64,000 nucleotides of DNA from Peribacillus simplex NBRC 15720 = DSM 1321 (GTDB taxonomy: Bacteria > Bacillota > Bacilli > Bacillales > DSM-1321): positions 597,501-661,500 of the forward strand of contig NZ_CP017704.1 of the NCBI RefSeq assembly GCF_002243645.1, in the 5' to 3' direction. The notes under the pieces are model-generated. The model searched no databases, was not told the DNA's origin, and saw only the letters and a program-made list of their open reading frames with translations. The position numbers and the translations under genes are program-made. Position 1 is the first letter of the stretch. Each line of letters opens with the position of its first letter. This document shows, in pieces, positions 41,791-50,930 of this stretch.

Positions 41791-42932
41791 TTCAAAGCCT
41801 CCTCTTTCTTAACAGCCTCAATTACCGAAACCATCAAATCCTGCTTTTGAGAATCAAAGTCCCGATCTGTCATTTCTTGATAAAACGTTTCAAACAGGTC
41901 CAATTCTGATTTCCGTTCATCTTTTACAGAAGAGAAGGATTTTTTTCTTCTAAGGTCGGCCAAATCCCATTTTCGCTCTAGATGTAGTACGTTCGGATAA
42001 ATCTGGCGCAGGCGGTTAATAGGATCGATGAGTGCCCCCTCATCATTTAGTGTTATTTTCAAATAATCATCCCTTTTTTGCGATTGATAGAAAGCGGGAT
42101 CGAGTAACTCTTCCATAACTCCTGATATTTCCCTCATATCGAACTTGGGTGCCAAAGAACGATAGCGTATATCAAAGCTTCCATCTTCTTGCATATCGAC
42201 GATGGAAAGCGACTTATTCTGCTTGGCCTCAGAAAAAGAATATTTTAATAGTGATCCAGAGTAAAACACCTTTGGATGACGTATCGCGTCTGGACTATGT
42301 AAATGTCCAAGTGCCGTATAATCGAACGCATCAAATAAGTCGGATGAAACACAGCCAGAACCACCTACCGACAAGACCCTTTCTGAATCGCTCGTTTTTC
42401 CGCCTAATACAAAAGCATGTCCTACGAAGACATTCGGCTCATCCTTATTGAAATTTTCGGCAATCGTTCCTGTTATCCGCTTCATCGCTGCTTGATGTGA
42501 ATGGATACTATCATCTTCAAAAAGATGGCGGACCGTCCCAGGTTCTGCATATGGAACACAATAAAAGTTTACGCCTTTGATGCGAACCGGCTCACATGTT
42601 TTTGTCAATTTCCCATGAATGTATAACTGACTATGACGATACCATGATGAACCGAATGCAAGCCTTTCCGCAGAATCATGGTTTCCCGATATCGCAACGA
42701 TCGGTGTATTCATTTTCACATTAATCGTATAAAGGATTTCATCAAGAAGCTCTACCGCTTCAGTCGGCGGAACGGAACGATCATATAGATCACCGGCAAT
42801 CACAACCGCATCCGGCTTTTCCTCTTCGACAATTTCTATGAATTGCAAGAGTGCATGCCTTTGGTCATCTGTCATATGTACCCCGTGAACGATTTTCCCT
42901 AAATGCCAATCAGCCGTATGGATAAATTTCAT
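41787..42932 (-). CDS. sbcD: Exonuclease subunit SbcD
   Basis: A 381-residue calcineurin-like nuclease (Mre11 homologue). Metal-binding motifs in order: HTADWHLGK, AGDLYDRS, SGNHDSAERL, VGHAF and LGHLHSPD; C-terminal capping domain for SbcC contact. First gene of the sbcDC operon. Relevant here because this complex attacks long palindromes, of which the window has several. Confidence 0.96.
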   Translation of the reverse strand: MKFIHTADWHLGKIVHGVHMTDDQRHALLQFIEIVEEEKPDAVVIAGDLYDRSVPPTEAVELLDEILYTINVKMNTPIVAISGNHDSAERLAFGSSWYRHSQLYIHGKLTKTCEPVRIKGVNFYCVPYAEPGTVRHLFEDDSIHSHQAAMKRITGTIAENFNKDEPNVFVGHAFVLGGKTSDSERVLSVGGSGCVSSDLFDAFDYTALGHLHSPDAIRHPKVFYSGSLLKYSFSEAKQNKSLSIVDMQEDGSFDIRYRSLAPKFDMREISGVMEELLDPAFYQSQKRDDYLKITLNDEGALIDPINRLRQIYPNVLHLERKWDLADLRRKKSFSSVKDERKSELDLFETFYQEMTDRDFDSQKQDLMVSVIEAVKKEEALK

Positions 42933-43053
42933 AGTTTCACTCCGTCCTAATTTTTACTTACTATTATTATATCAAAAATTTAACGAATAGCATGGTTTGG
43001 GTACAAACGTTCTAATTTTTACCACACTGCCCCACTCTTTTGAATTATTCAGA

Positions 43054-43088
43054 ATAAAAAAAGCAAACTCCAAAAGAGTCTGCTTTTT
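43054..43088 (-). terminator. Terminator of yneK
   Basis: AAAAAAGCAaACTC and GAGTcTGCTTTTTT arms, just past the stop at 43095. Confidence 0.75.
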
Positions 43089-43094
43089 TCCTCA

Positions 43095-43523
43095 TTAGCT
43101 GAATAAGTGTTCATATGGACTCATATTCACCTTTCTTTCAGCTAATTTTTTTTGTAAAAATTTATGGTCACGCTTTGGTGTGGCTATGATATAGCCGCGT
43201 ATCACTAAATCTTCCGTAATATCGCCCGATTTTTCCTTTAACGCCAACTCGCCGATTTTTCCCGCGATTTTATGACGTGCAACATCACGAAAAAGTTCTG
43301 GCACAGGGCTCACTAAATCTTCAAGTAATTCCTTTTGCTGCTTTGACCATAAGTGCTTTGTTTGGTCCAAATAGTATTCTTCCCAATCCATATCGGATTT
43401 CCCATCTTCTTTGGGAAATCTTTTTAGGAACTTTCGAAACATGAAAAAGCCACCTATGCTCATTAATATAATTAAAAGGGCTACCCAAAATAGAATAAAC
43501 CATAAAAACCATCCACTAAGCAA
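43095..43523 (-). CDS. yneK: DUF2621 family protein YneK
   Basis: A 142-residue DUF2621 protein: one N-terminal transmembrane helix (WFLWFILFWVALLIILMSIGGFFMF) and a cytoplasmic domain with MDWEEYYLDQTKHLW and VRGYIIATPKRDHKFL-type sequence near the C-terminus. The TTG start has GAGGTGG in front. Synteny with B. subtilis yneK beside yneJ/ccdA and cotM supports the name. Unknown function; the neighbours suggest a sporulation or membrane role. Confidence 0.8.
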   Translation of the reverse strand: MLSGWFLWFILFWVALLIILMSIGGFFMFRKFLKRFPKEDGKSDMDWEEYYLDQTKHLWSKQQKELLEDLVSPVPELFRDVARHKIAGKIGELALKEKSGDITEDLVIRGYIIATPKRDHKFLQKKLAERKVNMSPYEHLFS

Positions 43524-43603
43524 AGTACCACCTCATATGTATAGAATGATCGTCACTATTATTATAGACAGTAACCCATATCTTTACAAGACTGGCAATG
43601 CAA

Positions 43604-43909
43604 TCATTCCTGACCGTTCACTTCCAGCAAGACGAGCGAAAAATCCCCCACCGCATTTTCTTCATAGAGATTCGTGACCGAAGTTGCATAGTTAAAGATC
43701 TCTGCTCGAAACTCCTCGTTTGACTGTGGAATTTTTAAATCAAATACCATTTGATAAAGCAGTGTTGTAATATCATGATATTCACTATGTGTAACCTTGA
43801 AATTGAAACTGACTTTTCTGACTTCCTTACCTTCAGAATCCTTTACAGTTTCAGAAAGAAAATCAGTAACCTGCAGTGGAACATCGTTTAAAATGACCTC
43901 ATCTACCAT
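43604..43909 (-). CDS. DUF3219 family protein
   Basis: A 101-residue DUF3219 protein (VDEVILNDVPLQVTDFLSE, KVSFNFKVTHSEYHDITTLLYQMVFDLKIP). I prefer the ATG at 43909, 9 nt after AAGGAG, to the in-frame ATG 9 nt upstream which would abut the site. A small beta-rich cytoplasmic protein, similar to B. subtilis YkvR; function unknown. Confidence 0.75.
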   Translation of the reverse strand: MVDEVILNDVPLQVTDFLSETVKDSEGKEVRKVSFNFKVTHSEYHDITTLLYQMVFDLKIPQSNEEFRAEIFNYATSVTNLYEENAVGDFSLVLLEVNGQE

Positions 43910-43990
43910 TATCAACATCTCCTTAAAAAAGTGGTTAAAGACATGTTATCACTAGATACTTTCAGCGCCAATTATTCAACCTTAAAAAAA

Positions 43991-44027
43991 TAAAAAAACG
44001 TGCATAGGAAACCCGAGCACGTTTTCT
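43991..44027 (-). terminator. Terminator of the tusA-like gene
   Basis: AAAACGTGC...GCACGTTTT with inner partial pairing. Confidence 0.7.
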
Positions 44028-44037
44028 TCAAATCAAT

Positions 44038-44265
44038 TTACTTTCCCTTTTTCACGATTATACGCCATTTAGCGTCATCGATTTGCTCAAACTCCGTGAT
44101 TTCATGACCTTCGGTAGCAGCCCAACGCGGAATGCTCTCCGTTGCTTGTGTACAATCGAAATTAATGATCAATTCTTCTCCTTTTGCCATGTCCACTATC
44201 GCTTCTTTTGCTTCCACTAAAGGGAATGGACATACCATTCCGGTCGTTTCCAATACTTTTGCCAT
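44038..44265 (-). CDS. TusA-family sulfurtransferase (TsuB/YeeD-like)
   Basis: A 75-residue TusA/SirA-like protein with the hallmark MVCPFPLVEAKEAI motif, the Cys being the persulfide carrier. Encoded right after a YeeE-type transporter, the arrangement of TsuA-TsuB where the TusA-like partner takes sulfur from imported thiosulfate. Cytoplasmic. Confidence 0.88.
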   Translation of the reverse strand: MAKVLETTGMVCPFPLVEAKEAIVDMAKGEELIINFDCTQATESIPRWAATEGHEITEFEQIDDAKWRIIVKKGK

Positions 44266-44306
44266 TTATATTACACTCCTTGATTAAAAAATTTTTGTCT
44301 CGTACT

Positions 44307-45362
44307 TTAAGCCGCTTTGGATGCAGCCGCTGTCTGCTTTTGCTTACGGATAATCATGAAATAAGTTGCTACCCATGTACCCAGCAGGAAAAAGACAATT
44401 GCGATCCAACCCTGCCAAGCAAATAGCGCCGAATTCACCAGCCCATTTCCGATTGTGCATCCCCCGGCAACACTTGCACCGAATCCCATGGTTACACCGC
44501 CAATTGCATTGTTACGTAACGTTTTCATATCAGGCAAACGCCAACGGAATTCCCCGCTCCATTTGGCGGCAATGAAAGCACCAAGGAAAATACCCAATAC
44601 TAAAAACGTACCCCAATCGATTAACGCATCCTCTCCTGTTATAAGGAAAGTTAGAATGTTCGCGGAAGGCGCTGTGATTCCAAGTCCGAACATTCTGCCT
44701 GTCATTGCACTTAGCGGCCATGCCATGATTGCAATAATCCCCACCAATAATGCTGTAACAAAGGGATGCCAGCGTTTCTCGAATAAGATGTGGGCCAATC
44801 CCGTTTTTTTCGGTTTCATTTTAAAGATTGGAAGTTTTGGTTTTCTCAATTCACGAAGCACCAATATGCCAACCAATAGTGTCACAATAACCACAAGCAC
44901 CCATGGCGAAACATTTAATGTTTGATGAATATACGTATCACTTGTACGATAAGATAACAGATTATCTCCAGCCACTTTCCATACACCATATTTCGTCATG
45001 GCTGCCCCTAGCATATATCCAAAAAGGGCAACCCAACTTCCGATCATGCCCTCTCCGGCACGATACCATGTTCCAGTGGCACATCCTCCTGCCAGAACCA
45101 TACCAATACCAAAAATAAAACCACCGACGATTGTTCCCAACCATGGAAAACCATCATTTCCAAACTGAATGACCCCTGTATCATTTAATGCATAAACACC
45201 AATACTTTGTATCGCTATAACAATAAATGTAGCTAAGAACATCCGTCCATCTTTAGCTAAAATCAAATCACGATATGCACCAACAACACAGAAACGGCCT
45301 CTTTGAAGCACAAATCCCAGCAGTAAACCACAAATAATCCCGAACACAATCATTTGTAACAT
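44307..45362 (-). CDS. YeeE/YedE-family thiosulfate transporter (TsuA-like)
   Basis: A 351-residue membrane protein with about nine helices and family cysteines in RGRFCVVGAY, LAGGCATGTWYRAGEG and VAGGCTIGNGL, the residues that relay thiosulfate in TsuA. Followed 41 nt later by the TusA-like gene, so together they form a thiosulfate import and sulfur-transfer unit. Inserted between yneK and yneJ relative to B. subtilis. Confidence 0.88.
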   Translation of the reverse strand: MLQMIVFGIICGLLLGFVLQRGRFCVVGAYRDLILAKDGRMFLATFIVIAIQSIGVYALNDTGVIQFGNDGFPWLGTIVGGFIFGIGMVLAGGCATGTWYRAGEGMIGSWVALFGYMLGAAMTKYGVWKVAGDNLLSYRTSDTYIHQTLNVSPWVLVVIVTLLVGILVLRELRKPKLPIFKMKPKKTGLAHILFEKRWHPFVTALLVGIIAIMAWPLSAMTGRMFGLGITAPSANILTFLITGEDALIDWGTFLVLGIFLGAFIAAKWSGEFRWRLPDMKTLRNNAIGGVTMGFGASVAGGCTIGNGLVNSALFAWQGWIAIVFFLLGTWVATYFMIIRKQKQTAAASKAA

Positions 45363-45466
45363 GAACCGTTTCCTCCTTTAGTAAAATAATAACAATACTA
45401 ATATAATATAATCCGGATGAAATTACTAGGTTTTCGGGTTAATTTTTTTATTCTCCAGGCAAATGA

Positions 45467-45503
45467 AAAACCTGAGTCAATGAATATCGACTCAGGTTTT
45501 TTG
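45467..45503 (-). terminator. Terminator of yneJ/ccdC
   Basis: AAAAACCTGAGTC...GACTCAGGTTTTTT, a 13-bp perfect stem, 35 nt past the yneJ stop. Confidence 0.85.
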
Positions 45504-45537
45504 ATTGTCCCTTTGATTAAATCATATAATACATGTA

Positions 45538-46014
45538 TCACACCATACTACTTCCGCCAAAACTGGCTGCTTTAACTTTCTTATATTGGTAAAGCATGGC
45601 AATTCTCCACGGAACGATCATCGCAAAAGCAAGTAAGAAAAACATTCCGCTTAATACACCGATTTCAATCGTGCTTCCCAGCATCAGTTTCGCCACCAGT
45701 CGAATCACCATGAGACCAATCAATATGAATATGAACGCTTTAGAGCGCAGAATATAAATTTTTTCATCTCTAACTTCAAATTTAGATGTTTTAATCAATA
45801 AGATGGAAAACAACATCCCTGCAACAAGAGCCTCCAACAATTCGTATCGAGTCACCCTAAACATCGGGAAAATAAACATCAAAGCACCCGTACTCATAAA
45901 CAGAGGCGGTAAGATTATTTTCTTTTCATTCACTGGTTTTTTCGTTTCCTTCATCCGTAACATGAAAACACCTATAGCCATCACAATCGCTATACCTGTT
46001 GATATATATATCAT
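45538..46014 (-). CDS. ccdC: CcdC/YneJ-like membrane protein
   Basis: A 158-residue DUF1453 (CcdC) membrane protein with five helices: YISTGIAIVMAIGVFML, LPPLFMSTGALMFIFPM, LVAGMLFSILLI, FIFILIGLMVIRLVAK, GVLSGMFFLLAFAMIVPW, plus RVTRYELLEAL. In B. subtilis yneJ (ccdC) lies with ccdA and yneI; here the same order is kept but yneI is broken. Linked to cytochrome c maturation by context. Confidence 0.85.
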   Translation of the reverse strand: MIYISTGIAIVMAIGVFMLRMKETKKPVNEKKIILPPLFMSTGALMFIFPMFRVTRYELLEALVAGMLFSILLIKTSKFEVRDEKIYILRSKAFIFILIGLMVIRLVAKLMLGSTIEIGVLSGMFFLLAFAMIVPWRIAMLYQYKKVKAASFGGSSMV

Positions 46015-46128
46015 CTCTTAACCATCCCTTTAAACTAAAAATAGGTAAGTACCCTTAAAAATTATATATGACTTCAATTTATAAACAAAGTATATATTAC
46101 CTATTTGAGATAAACAAGGAGAGTGTCA

Positions 46129-46345
46129 TTAATTAAGCGCCATTTTGTCATCCAATACCCTGCCCTCGTCAAAAGGATTGAAGATACAATCTAGCGACCC
46201 GCCTTCTATAGCCTCGACAACCTTTTTTTGCTGACCCATGACAGAGCAGAATATAACCTTTGCAGCCTGAAATTCCTTTAACGTCATCCAGCCCGCTCAT
46301 GATTGGCACGATCATATCCTTCGTTACAAGGTCAGGATTTCAAAT
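46129..46345 (-). pseudogene. yneI: YneI, CheY-like response regulator, broken
   Basis: The minus strand reads NPDLVTKDMIVPIMSGLDDV (phosphoacceptor Asp region) and, after a one-base shift, KEFQAAKVIFCSVMGQQKKV then VEAIEGGSLDCIFNPFDEGRVLD, which are the central and C-terminal parts of a receiver domain. About 45 N-terminal residues are missing. The position between ccdA and yneJ is exactly that of B. subtilis yneI. Confidence 0.7.
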
Positions 46346-46572
46346 TGAAGGTGTCATTCTCTTATACTTAGCATTACAATAGCCGTTCCTCCTCATTCAA
46401 AACAAGAGCATGCGTTAGAAATGTAATGATTTTTATATATAATTTTTTGGATATATGACTTTAGACGCCGAATCAACAGAAATGACACAAATAAAGAAAG
46501 AAATAACACACCATAAGACCTAACAGCAGGCAATCCAAATAGAATATTATTGAAAAAATAGCTTATTATGGA

Positions 46573-47280
46573 CTAAAACCCCGTAAAGCCACCGAATAGT
46601 CTAGACAGGACTGCAATTATTTTGGTCATCCAATTAAAAAACAAAATCACACCCATTACAATCATTAAATATCCGCCAATCTTCATGATGTATTGGCTGT
46701 ATTTTTTGATCCATTTCAATTTTCCGACAAAGAAGGATAATATGAAAAACGGTATGGCAAATCCTAAAATATAGGCAGTCATATAGCTCATGGCAGCACT
46801 AGGATTAGTTGCCCCCAGTGAAATAACAGCACCTAATAGCGGACCGGCACAAGGGGTCCATCCAGCCGCAAAGGCAAGTCCGATAAGAATGGAACCTATA
46901 TATCCGCTAGGTCGGTTCTTAAATTCAAAACGACTGTCTTTCATCAAAGATTTCGGCTGAAAGATTCCTACTATGAATAAACCAAAAATGATAATCAGGA
47001 TTGCACCAATCTGACGAATTAATTCTTTGTAATTCGCGAAAAAAGAACCTAGGTATGTCGTGCTAAAACCTATTGCAATAAAAACCAGAGAAAACCCAAG
47101 AAGGAAGAATAAAGTATGCAGCATACTTCTTCTTTGGAGCATGGCGTTCTCGGATTTGATTTCACCAACACTCATACCAGTGATATAAGATAAAAAGGCC
47201 GGATATAGCGGTAAGCAACATGGCGAAATAAAACTCAGAAAGCCCGCCCCAAATGCTAAAAACATATTAATATCATTCAA
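46573..47280 (-). CDS. ccdA: Cytochrome c biogenesis protein CcdA
   Basis: A 235-residue CcdA/DsbD-type thiol reductant transporter with six helices. Redox Cys pair positions: [18 protein letters not shown] (helix 1) and [19 protein letters not shown] (helix 4). It moves electrons from thioredoxin to extracytoplasmic thioredoxin-like proteins for cytochrome c and spore maturation. TTG start 9 nt after AGGAG. Full length; expected neighbour of ynzD, yneI and yneJ. Confidence 0.95.
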   Translation of the reverse strand: MNDINMFLAFGAGFLSFISPCCLPLYPAFLSYITGMSVGEIKSENAMLQRRSMLHTLFFLLGFSLVFIAIGFSTTYLGSFFANYKELIRQIGAILIIIFGLFIVGIFQPKSLMKDSRFEFKNRPSGYIGSILIGLAFAAGWTPCAGPLLGAVISLGATNPSAAMSYMTAYILGFAIPFFILSFFVGKLKWIKKYSQYIMKIGGYLMIVMGVILFFNWMTKIIAVLSRLFGGFTGF

Positions 47281-47526
47281 ATAAGCTCACTCCTATGTAT
47301 GTCAACCTATAAACATTGTAACAAATAAGATAAAAAAATACATTTATGGAACTGTGAATATTTCATGACAACCAATTGCTTATAACTGGATGGGGCAACG
47401 GATTAAGTTAACTTATTTGAATTCATTAGTCCAAGCCGATATAATTGTTATATTCATACAGATTTTACAACGGACACATAAATTAAGGGTACCTTGAATA
47501 AATGTTGGGGCCAGAAAGGAAATATA

Positions 47527-47700
47527 ATGGCTAAAAAGAATGAATTTCTCGAACAGATTGAATTAAAGAGAAATGAACTTATCAAGATTGTCGCTAAAGA
47601 TGGTTTAAACTCGCATGTTGCCGTTGAATATAGCCAGCAACTTGATCAATTATTAAATAAATATAATGAACTTTTTTATAAAACCGGTACAGGTTTTTAA
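47527..47700 (+). CDS. ynzD: Spo0E-like aspartyl-phosphate phosphatase YnzD
   Basis: A 57-residue Spo0E-family protein: MAKKNEFLEQIELKRNELIK..VEYSQQLDQLLNKY, containing the SQxLD signature. Such proteins dephosphorylate Spo0A~P and delay sporulation. The ATG at 47527 lies behind AAAGGAAA; an upstream in-frame start at 47494 has no site. Divergent to ccdA as in B. subtilis. Confidence 0.85.
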   Translation: MAKKNEFLEQIELKRNELIKIVAKDGLNSHVAVEYSQQLDQLLNKYNELFYKTGTGF

Positions 47701-47818
47701 CTCAGTTCATCTCCCATTGATAACCACATATATTATTATATGAAATATTTTTATGTCAATCTCCCCTTTTTACATTCTTTCTCAATTTGAATACTTAGGC
47801 ATGACCTTTGCTATATAA

Positions 47819-47855
47819 AAAAACAGGCAATCGCTAAGTGCGCTGCCTGTTTTCC
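47819..47855. terminator. Terminator downstream of ynzD
   Basis: AAAACAGGCA...TGCCTGTTTT stem with A/T flanks, about 120 nt beyond the stop. Confidence 0.65.
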
Positions 47856-48023
47856 TGTTTTTTCATTTAAAATAATGCATATGAATCATGTTGCAATATC
47901 AACATTGGATGTCGGTGCATAGTTTGTCACAACAAGAATAATAGGAGATCCAGCTAAGATGAAAGAACCGTCCGGAACAGATATCACAAGACTACCTTTT
48001 ATAAAAAGTATAGGGAGATAATT

Positions 48024-48096
48024 CACGAGTAAAAGTGCAAAACTTACTAGTAAATCAGCAAAACTCACGAGTAAAAGTGTGAAATTTACGAGTAAG
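48024..48096. repeat. 21-bp tandem repeat, 3.5 units
   Basis: Units of the type CACGAGTAAAAGTGCAAAACT at 48024-48044, 48045-48065, 48066-48086 and a partial one to 48096. The open frame of 92 codons through it is a by-product of the 21-nt (7-codon) period, not a gene. Confidence 0.75.
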
Positions 48097-48269
48097 ATAT
48101 TGCAGGGGGGTATTCGTTTGAAGACCCTAATAGCGACTGTGACACCCCAAATATTTAAGTCCACCCACAGTAAGCTACTTCAAATGTTTAACGATTCAAA
48201 GTAACAAAAGCGGGAACTTTGATTATATAAAATGTAAGTTTCCTCCTTATATTACCCATTGGCTGCCAA

Positions 48270-48554
48270 CTTGTTACAATTCGAATTTCTTCAATTGGTA
48301 CACTGCTCGTGCTTCAATCAAGGATTCCGTATTGTTGTGGATAATGATTGGATATATAAGAGCTCTCGTGCACTTTGGTCTTTCCAAGACTCATAAAAAA
48401 TAAATACGCCAGAATTATCTTCTGATGAATATCATAGGTGATACACCCTTCTTCTTCACGTGAAGGAGTTTCCTCCCCCCTACAGCTTCTGAAGCAGAAT
48501 TTCCTCGTAATTTGATTTTGCTTGAAGTACCGCTTTAATTGTAATAGCTGACAT
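48270..48554 (-). pseudogene. Antibiotic biosynthesis monooxygenase (ABM)-domain protein, broken
   Basis: From an ATG at 48554 (AAGGGAG upstream) the minus strand reads MSAITIKAVLQAKSNYEEIL LQKL then a stop; other frames continue PSREEEGCITYDIHQ and DNSGVFIFYESWKDQSAREL, an ABM/YgiN-type quinol monooxygenase. At least two frameshifts. It sits beside a DoxX gene with MhqR-like sites, which fits a former quinone-stress pair. Confidence 0.65.
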
Positions 48555-48744
48555 TGAACATTCTCCCTTATTTTCTTATGCAGACGCTATTTTTCCCTCT
48601 CAAGATTTTGGGCAGTTCCCTATTATATTGTATATTTAGGAAGGTTTTTTTCATCTCATTTAATTTTCACACAAAAAAACAAAAGGAACTTCAATTATCC
48701 TCTAACCTTTATTATATTTAAAATGAAAATGATAAAAATTGTGT

Positions 48745-48773
48745 TTGACAAATCGCTCAAAAAATATTATATT
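48745..48773 (+). promoter_or_regulatory. Sigma-A promoter of the doxX gene
   Basis: TTGACA-17 nt-TATATT, near consensus. Confidence 0.8.
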
Positions 48774-48787
48774 TAATTAAAGATAAA

Positions 48788-48832
48788 TTAATTCGAGATA
48801 ACACTCTTTTTTTGATATAAATCTCGAATTAA
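48788..48832. promoter_or_regulatory. MhqR-like operator pair
   Basis: TTAATTCGAGAT (48788-48799) and its exact inverse ATCTCGAATTAA (48821-48832), just downstream of the promoter. The second extends to ATCTCGAATTAAAGAT, close to the palindromic ATCTCGAATTCGAGAT-type box bound by the B. subtilis quinone-responsive repressor MhqR. Confidence 0.55.
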
Positions 48833-48872
48833 AGATATCTAAATTAAAAATAAATTCCAGGAGGAATCATAA

Positions 48873-49271
48873 ATGATTGGTATAGGTTTATTAGTAATAC
48901 GCGTAGTAATCGGATTATCGTTTGTCGGACATGGGGCTCAAAAATTATTTGGTTGGTTTGGCGGTCATGGCTTGAAAGGTACAGGAGGCTGGTTTGATTC
49001 GATTGGTATGAAGCCAGGAGTTACCATGGCCCTATTTGCTGGTCTATCAGAGCTTATTGGCGGAGCTTTATTTGCTTTAGGTCTCCTTACACCCTTTGCA
49101 GGTATATTAATTGCACTTACAATGCTTGTTGCGATCGTTAAAGTCCATGGAGCAAATGGCTACTGGGCAACTCAAAACGGTTATGAATATAATCTTGCCA
49201 TTCTTGCAGTTGCTATTGGCGTTGCGATAACCGGAGCTGGCCCATACTCACTTGATTCCTTTCTTTTTTAA
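48873..49271 (+). CDS. DoxX-family membrane protein (CatD-like)
   Basis: A 132-residue DoxX protein with four helices: LLVIRVVIGLSFVGHGAQKLFGWFGG, ALFAGLSELIGGALFALGLLTPF, LIALTMLVAIVKVHG, YNLAILAVAIGVAITGAGPYSLD. The conserved GHGAQK, G-EL-GG and GPYSLD elements are all present. In Bacillus, DoxX proteins such as CatD are induced by quinones and diamide. AGGAGG precedes the ATG. The upstream operator suggests the same stress control. Confidence 0.9.
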   Translation: MIGIGLLVIRVVIGLSFVGHGAQKLFGWFGGHGLKGTGGWFDSIGMKPGVTMALFAGLSELIGGALFALGLLTPFAGILIALTMLVAIVKVHGANGYWATQNGYEYNLAILAVAIGVAITGAGPYSLDSFLF

Positions 49272-49304
49272 GGAAATCGCTTGGGCTTGCTAATCCCTAC
49301 ATTA

Positions 49305-49342
49305 TGAAAAACACGGAGTTGGATAAAGCCACTCCGTGTTTT
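49305..49342 (+). terminator. Terminator of doxX
   Basis: AAACACGGAGT...ACTCCGTGTTTTTTTTT. Confidence 0.85.
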
Positions 49343-50088
49343 TTTTTTCCCCATTGCTCAGAAATTTTTATATTGGTTATCAAGCTTAAAACTCGAGTAA
49401 TGGATACTTCGATTATAGTGTTGAGGAAATAGAAACATAGGTTGTCCCATATTTAAATTAGATGGTTTCAATATTGAAATACAGACTACTTGTACATCAC
49501 TGTTGAACAGTAATTTTCACAAATGAGTCGGAATAATGCCAATAAATTATAGAGTACTTTTGAAACCTTTCATTCCGTTCCTCCTCTTCCATTTTGATGT
49601 GGATTTTCACAGGACTAGTGCCTAAATAAAATAAAAAATGAAATTTTGGATCGAAAACCAAAGTTCCTAATTTGAAATAACATGTCTAAAAACTAAAACT
49701 CAAAATCAGGAAAAAAAGAGTACAGTAATAATGAGATTGATTATAACCTCATGTTCTTATATCTCCGTAGTGTCCTCACTGAATCAAAAAACCGCTATTT
49801 TTATAGAACTAAGTTAAATATATTCCCTCAGAGACAGTTAAAGTGCTCCTATCCCATCCTGAGGATAATAGAAATCAATGGTACTTTAATTTGTTCCTAT
49901 GGCTTTCAGTATACAAATGATAGATATATAGACTCTAGTAAAAAAAAAGATCATACCTAGATAAACAATATTAATCCCCGAGTGATGACATAATCATTTA
50001 CTCTTTCATAAACATTACTTCGATTAATATTTTTTAACACTTGAAAACAGGAAAATCCAGTAATAAAAAGAAAAAGGGGGCAAAATAA
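49343..50088. other. Long gene-free stretch before the secreted-protein gene
   Basis: About 745 bp, AT-rich. No frame shows a believable gene with a ribosome-binding site, and I recognise no repeat or RNA. The last 100 nt presumably hold the promoter of the gene at 50089. Confidence 0.4.
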
Positions 50089-50907
50089 ATGAGGCTTTTA
50101 TCATTTGTGGCAGTATTTTTATTTTCTTTTAGTCTTGCTGAAGTAGGATTTGCCGAGGAAAATGGTTCAAGCGTTAGCGAAGAAAGACTGACACCAGAAG
50201 AGTTGGATTATCTTGTAAATGAAGTCGGCAATACTCAAGAAGAATCCGAGGATTTACCTGTTGAAGTTTCAAGACGATTAATTGAAGAGGAGGCTCAAGT
50301 TATAGATTCTGGATCGGGATTTATGGTTATATATGATCCAGAAGTTACTAAACCAGGGCAAATCAGCACTTTTGCATCTATCGCTGCAACAACTTTAAAA
50401 CTAGGTGGAACTGTATATAAAGTAAAAAGTGATCGTTCAAAAGATGATAAATTTTATATATACGGTAACTTTCAATGGCTAAAAACACCTTCATATACTT
50501 TAGTGGATAAAATGACAATTGGTTTCCCTTCAAGTTCAGGACTGTACCTGCCAACTAGTGGAGGGAAAGTAAAACAACACCAGCACAGATATTCTCAAGA
50601 TCAACAAGGAAATGGGCGTTGGATAGATTATACAATCAAGTATTCTCCAAGTAATTGGGAACCAAGTGCTGGTGTGGCTGGTTCATATGATATCAGGGCT
50701 TCTACTAGTAAAACTAAGCATAAAGGGTATATTGGACAATATGTATATGTTCCCACATCCAAAAATGGTAAAATAAACATTAAAATAACTTATGGTCATA
50801 GAAGAATTGCTGGTACACCTTCTGTGTCAGTTTATCCGGCCGGTTTATCTATTACACCAACAACAGCTACAGATACAAGGTCATATGCATTAACGCTGTC
50901 TTATTGA
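50089..50907 (+). CDS. Secreted hypothetical protein
   Basis: A 272-residue protein with a signal peptide (MRLLSFVAVFLFSFSLAEVG, cleavage near FAEENG), an acidic propeptide-like segment to about residue 75, then a Ser/Thr/Gly/Tyr-rich beta domain (LKLGGTVYKVKSDRSKDDKFYIYGNFQWL, WIDYTIKYSPSNWEPSAGVAGSYDIRAS). AGGGGG lies 8 nt before the ATG. No Cys in the mature part. A 55-residue two-helix membrane gene follows 23 nt later. Family not recognised; the pairing suggests a secreted effector or peptide with a membrane partner. Confidence 0.75.
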   Translation: MRLLSFVAVFLFSFSLAEVGFAEENGSSVSEERLTPEELDYLVNEVGNTQEESEDLPVEVSRRLIEEEAQVIDSGSGFMVIYDPEVTKPGQISTFASIAATTLKLGGTVYKVKSDRSKDDKFYIYGNFQWLKTPSYTLVDKMTIGFPSSSGLYLPTSGGKVKQHQHRYSQDQQGNGRWIDYTIKYSPSNWEPSAGVAGSYDIRASTSKTKHKGYIGQYVYVPTSKNGKINIKITYGHRRIAGTPSVSVYPAGLSITPTTATDTRSYALTLSY

Positions 50908-50930
50908 TCTGTTGTTAGAATGGGGGAGCC

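Noticed and set aside
47886-48164. 92-codon minus-strand frame with repeated LLVSFADLLVSFALLL
   Set aside because: The repeats come from the 21-bp tandem array whose length is a multiple of three. No ribosome-binding site.
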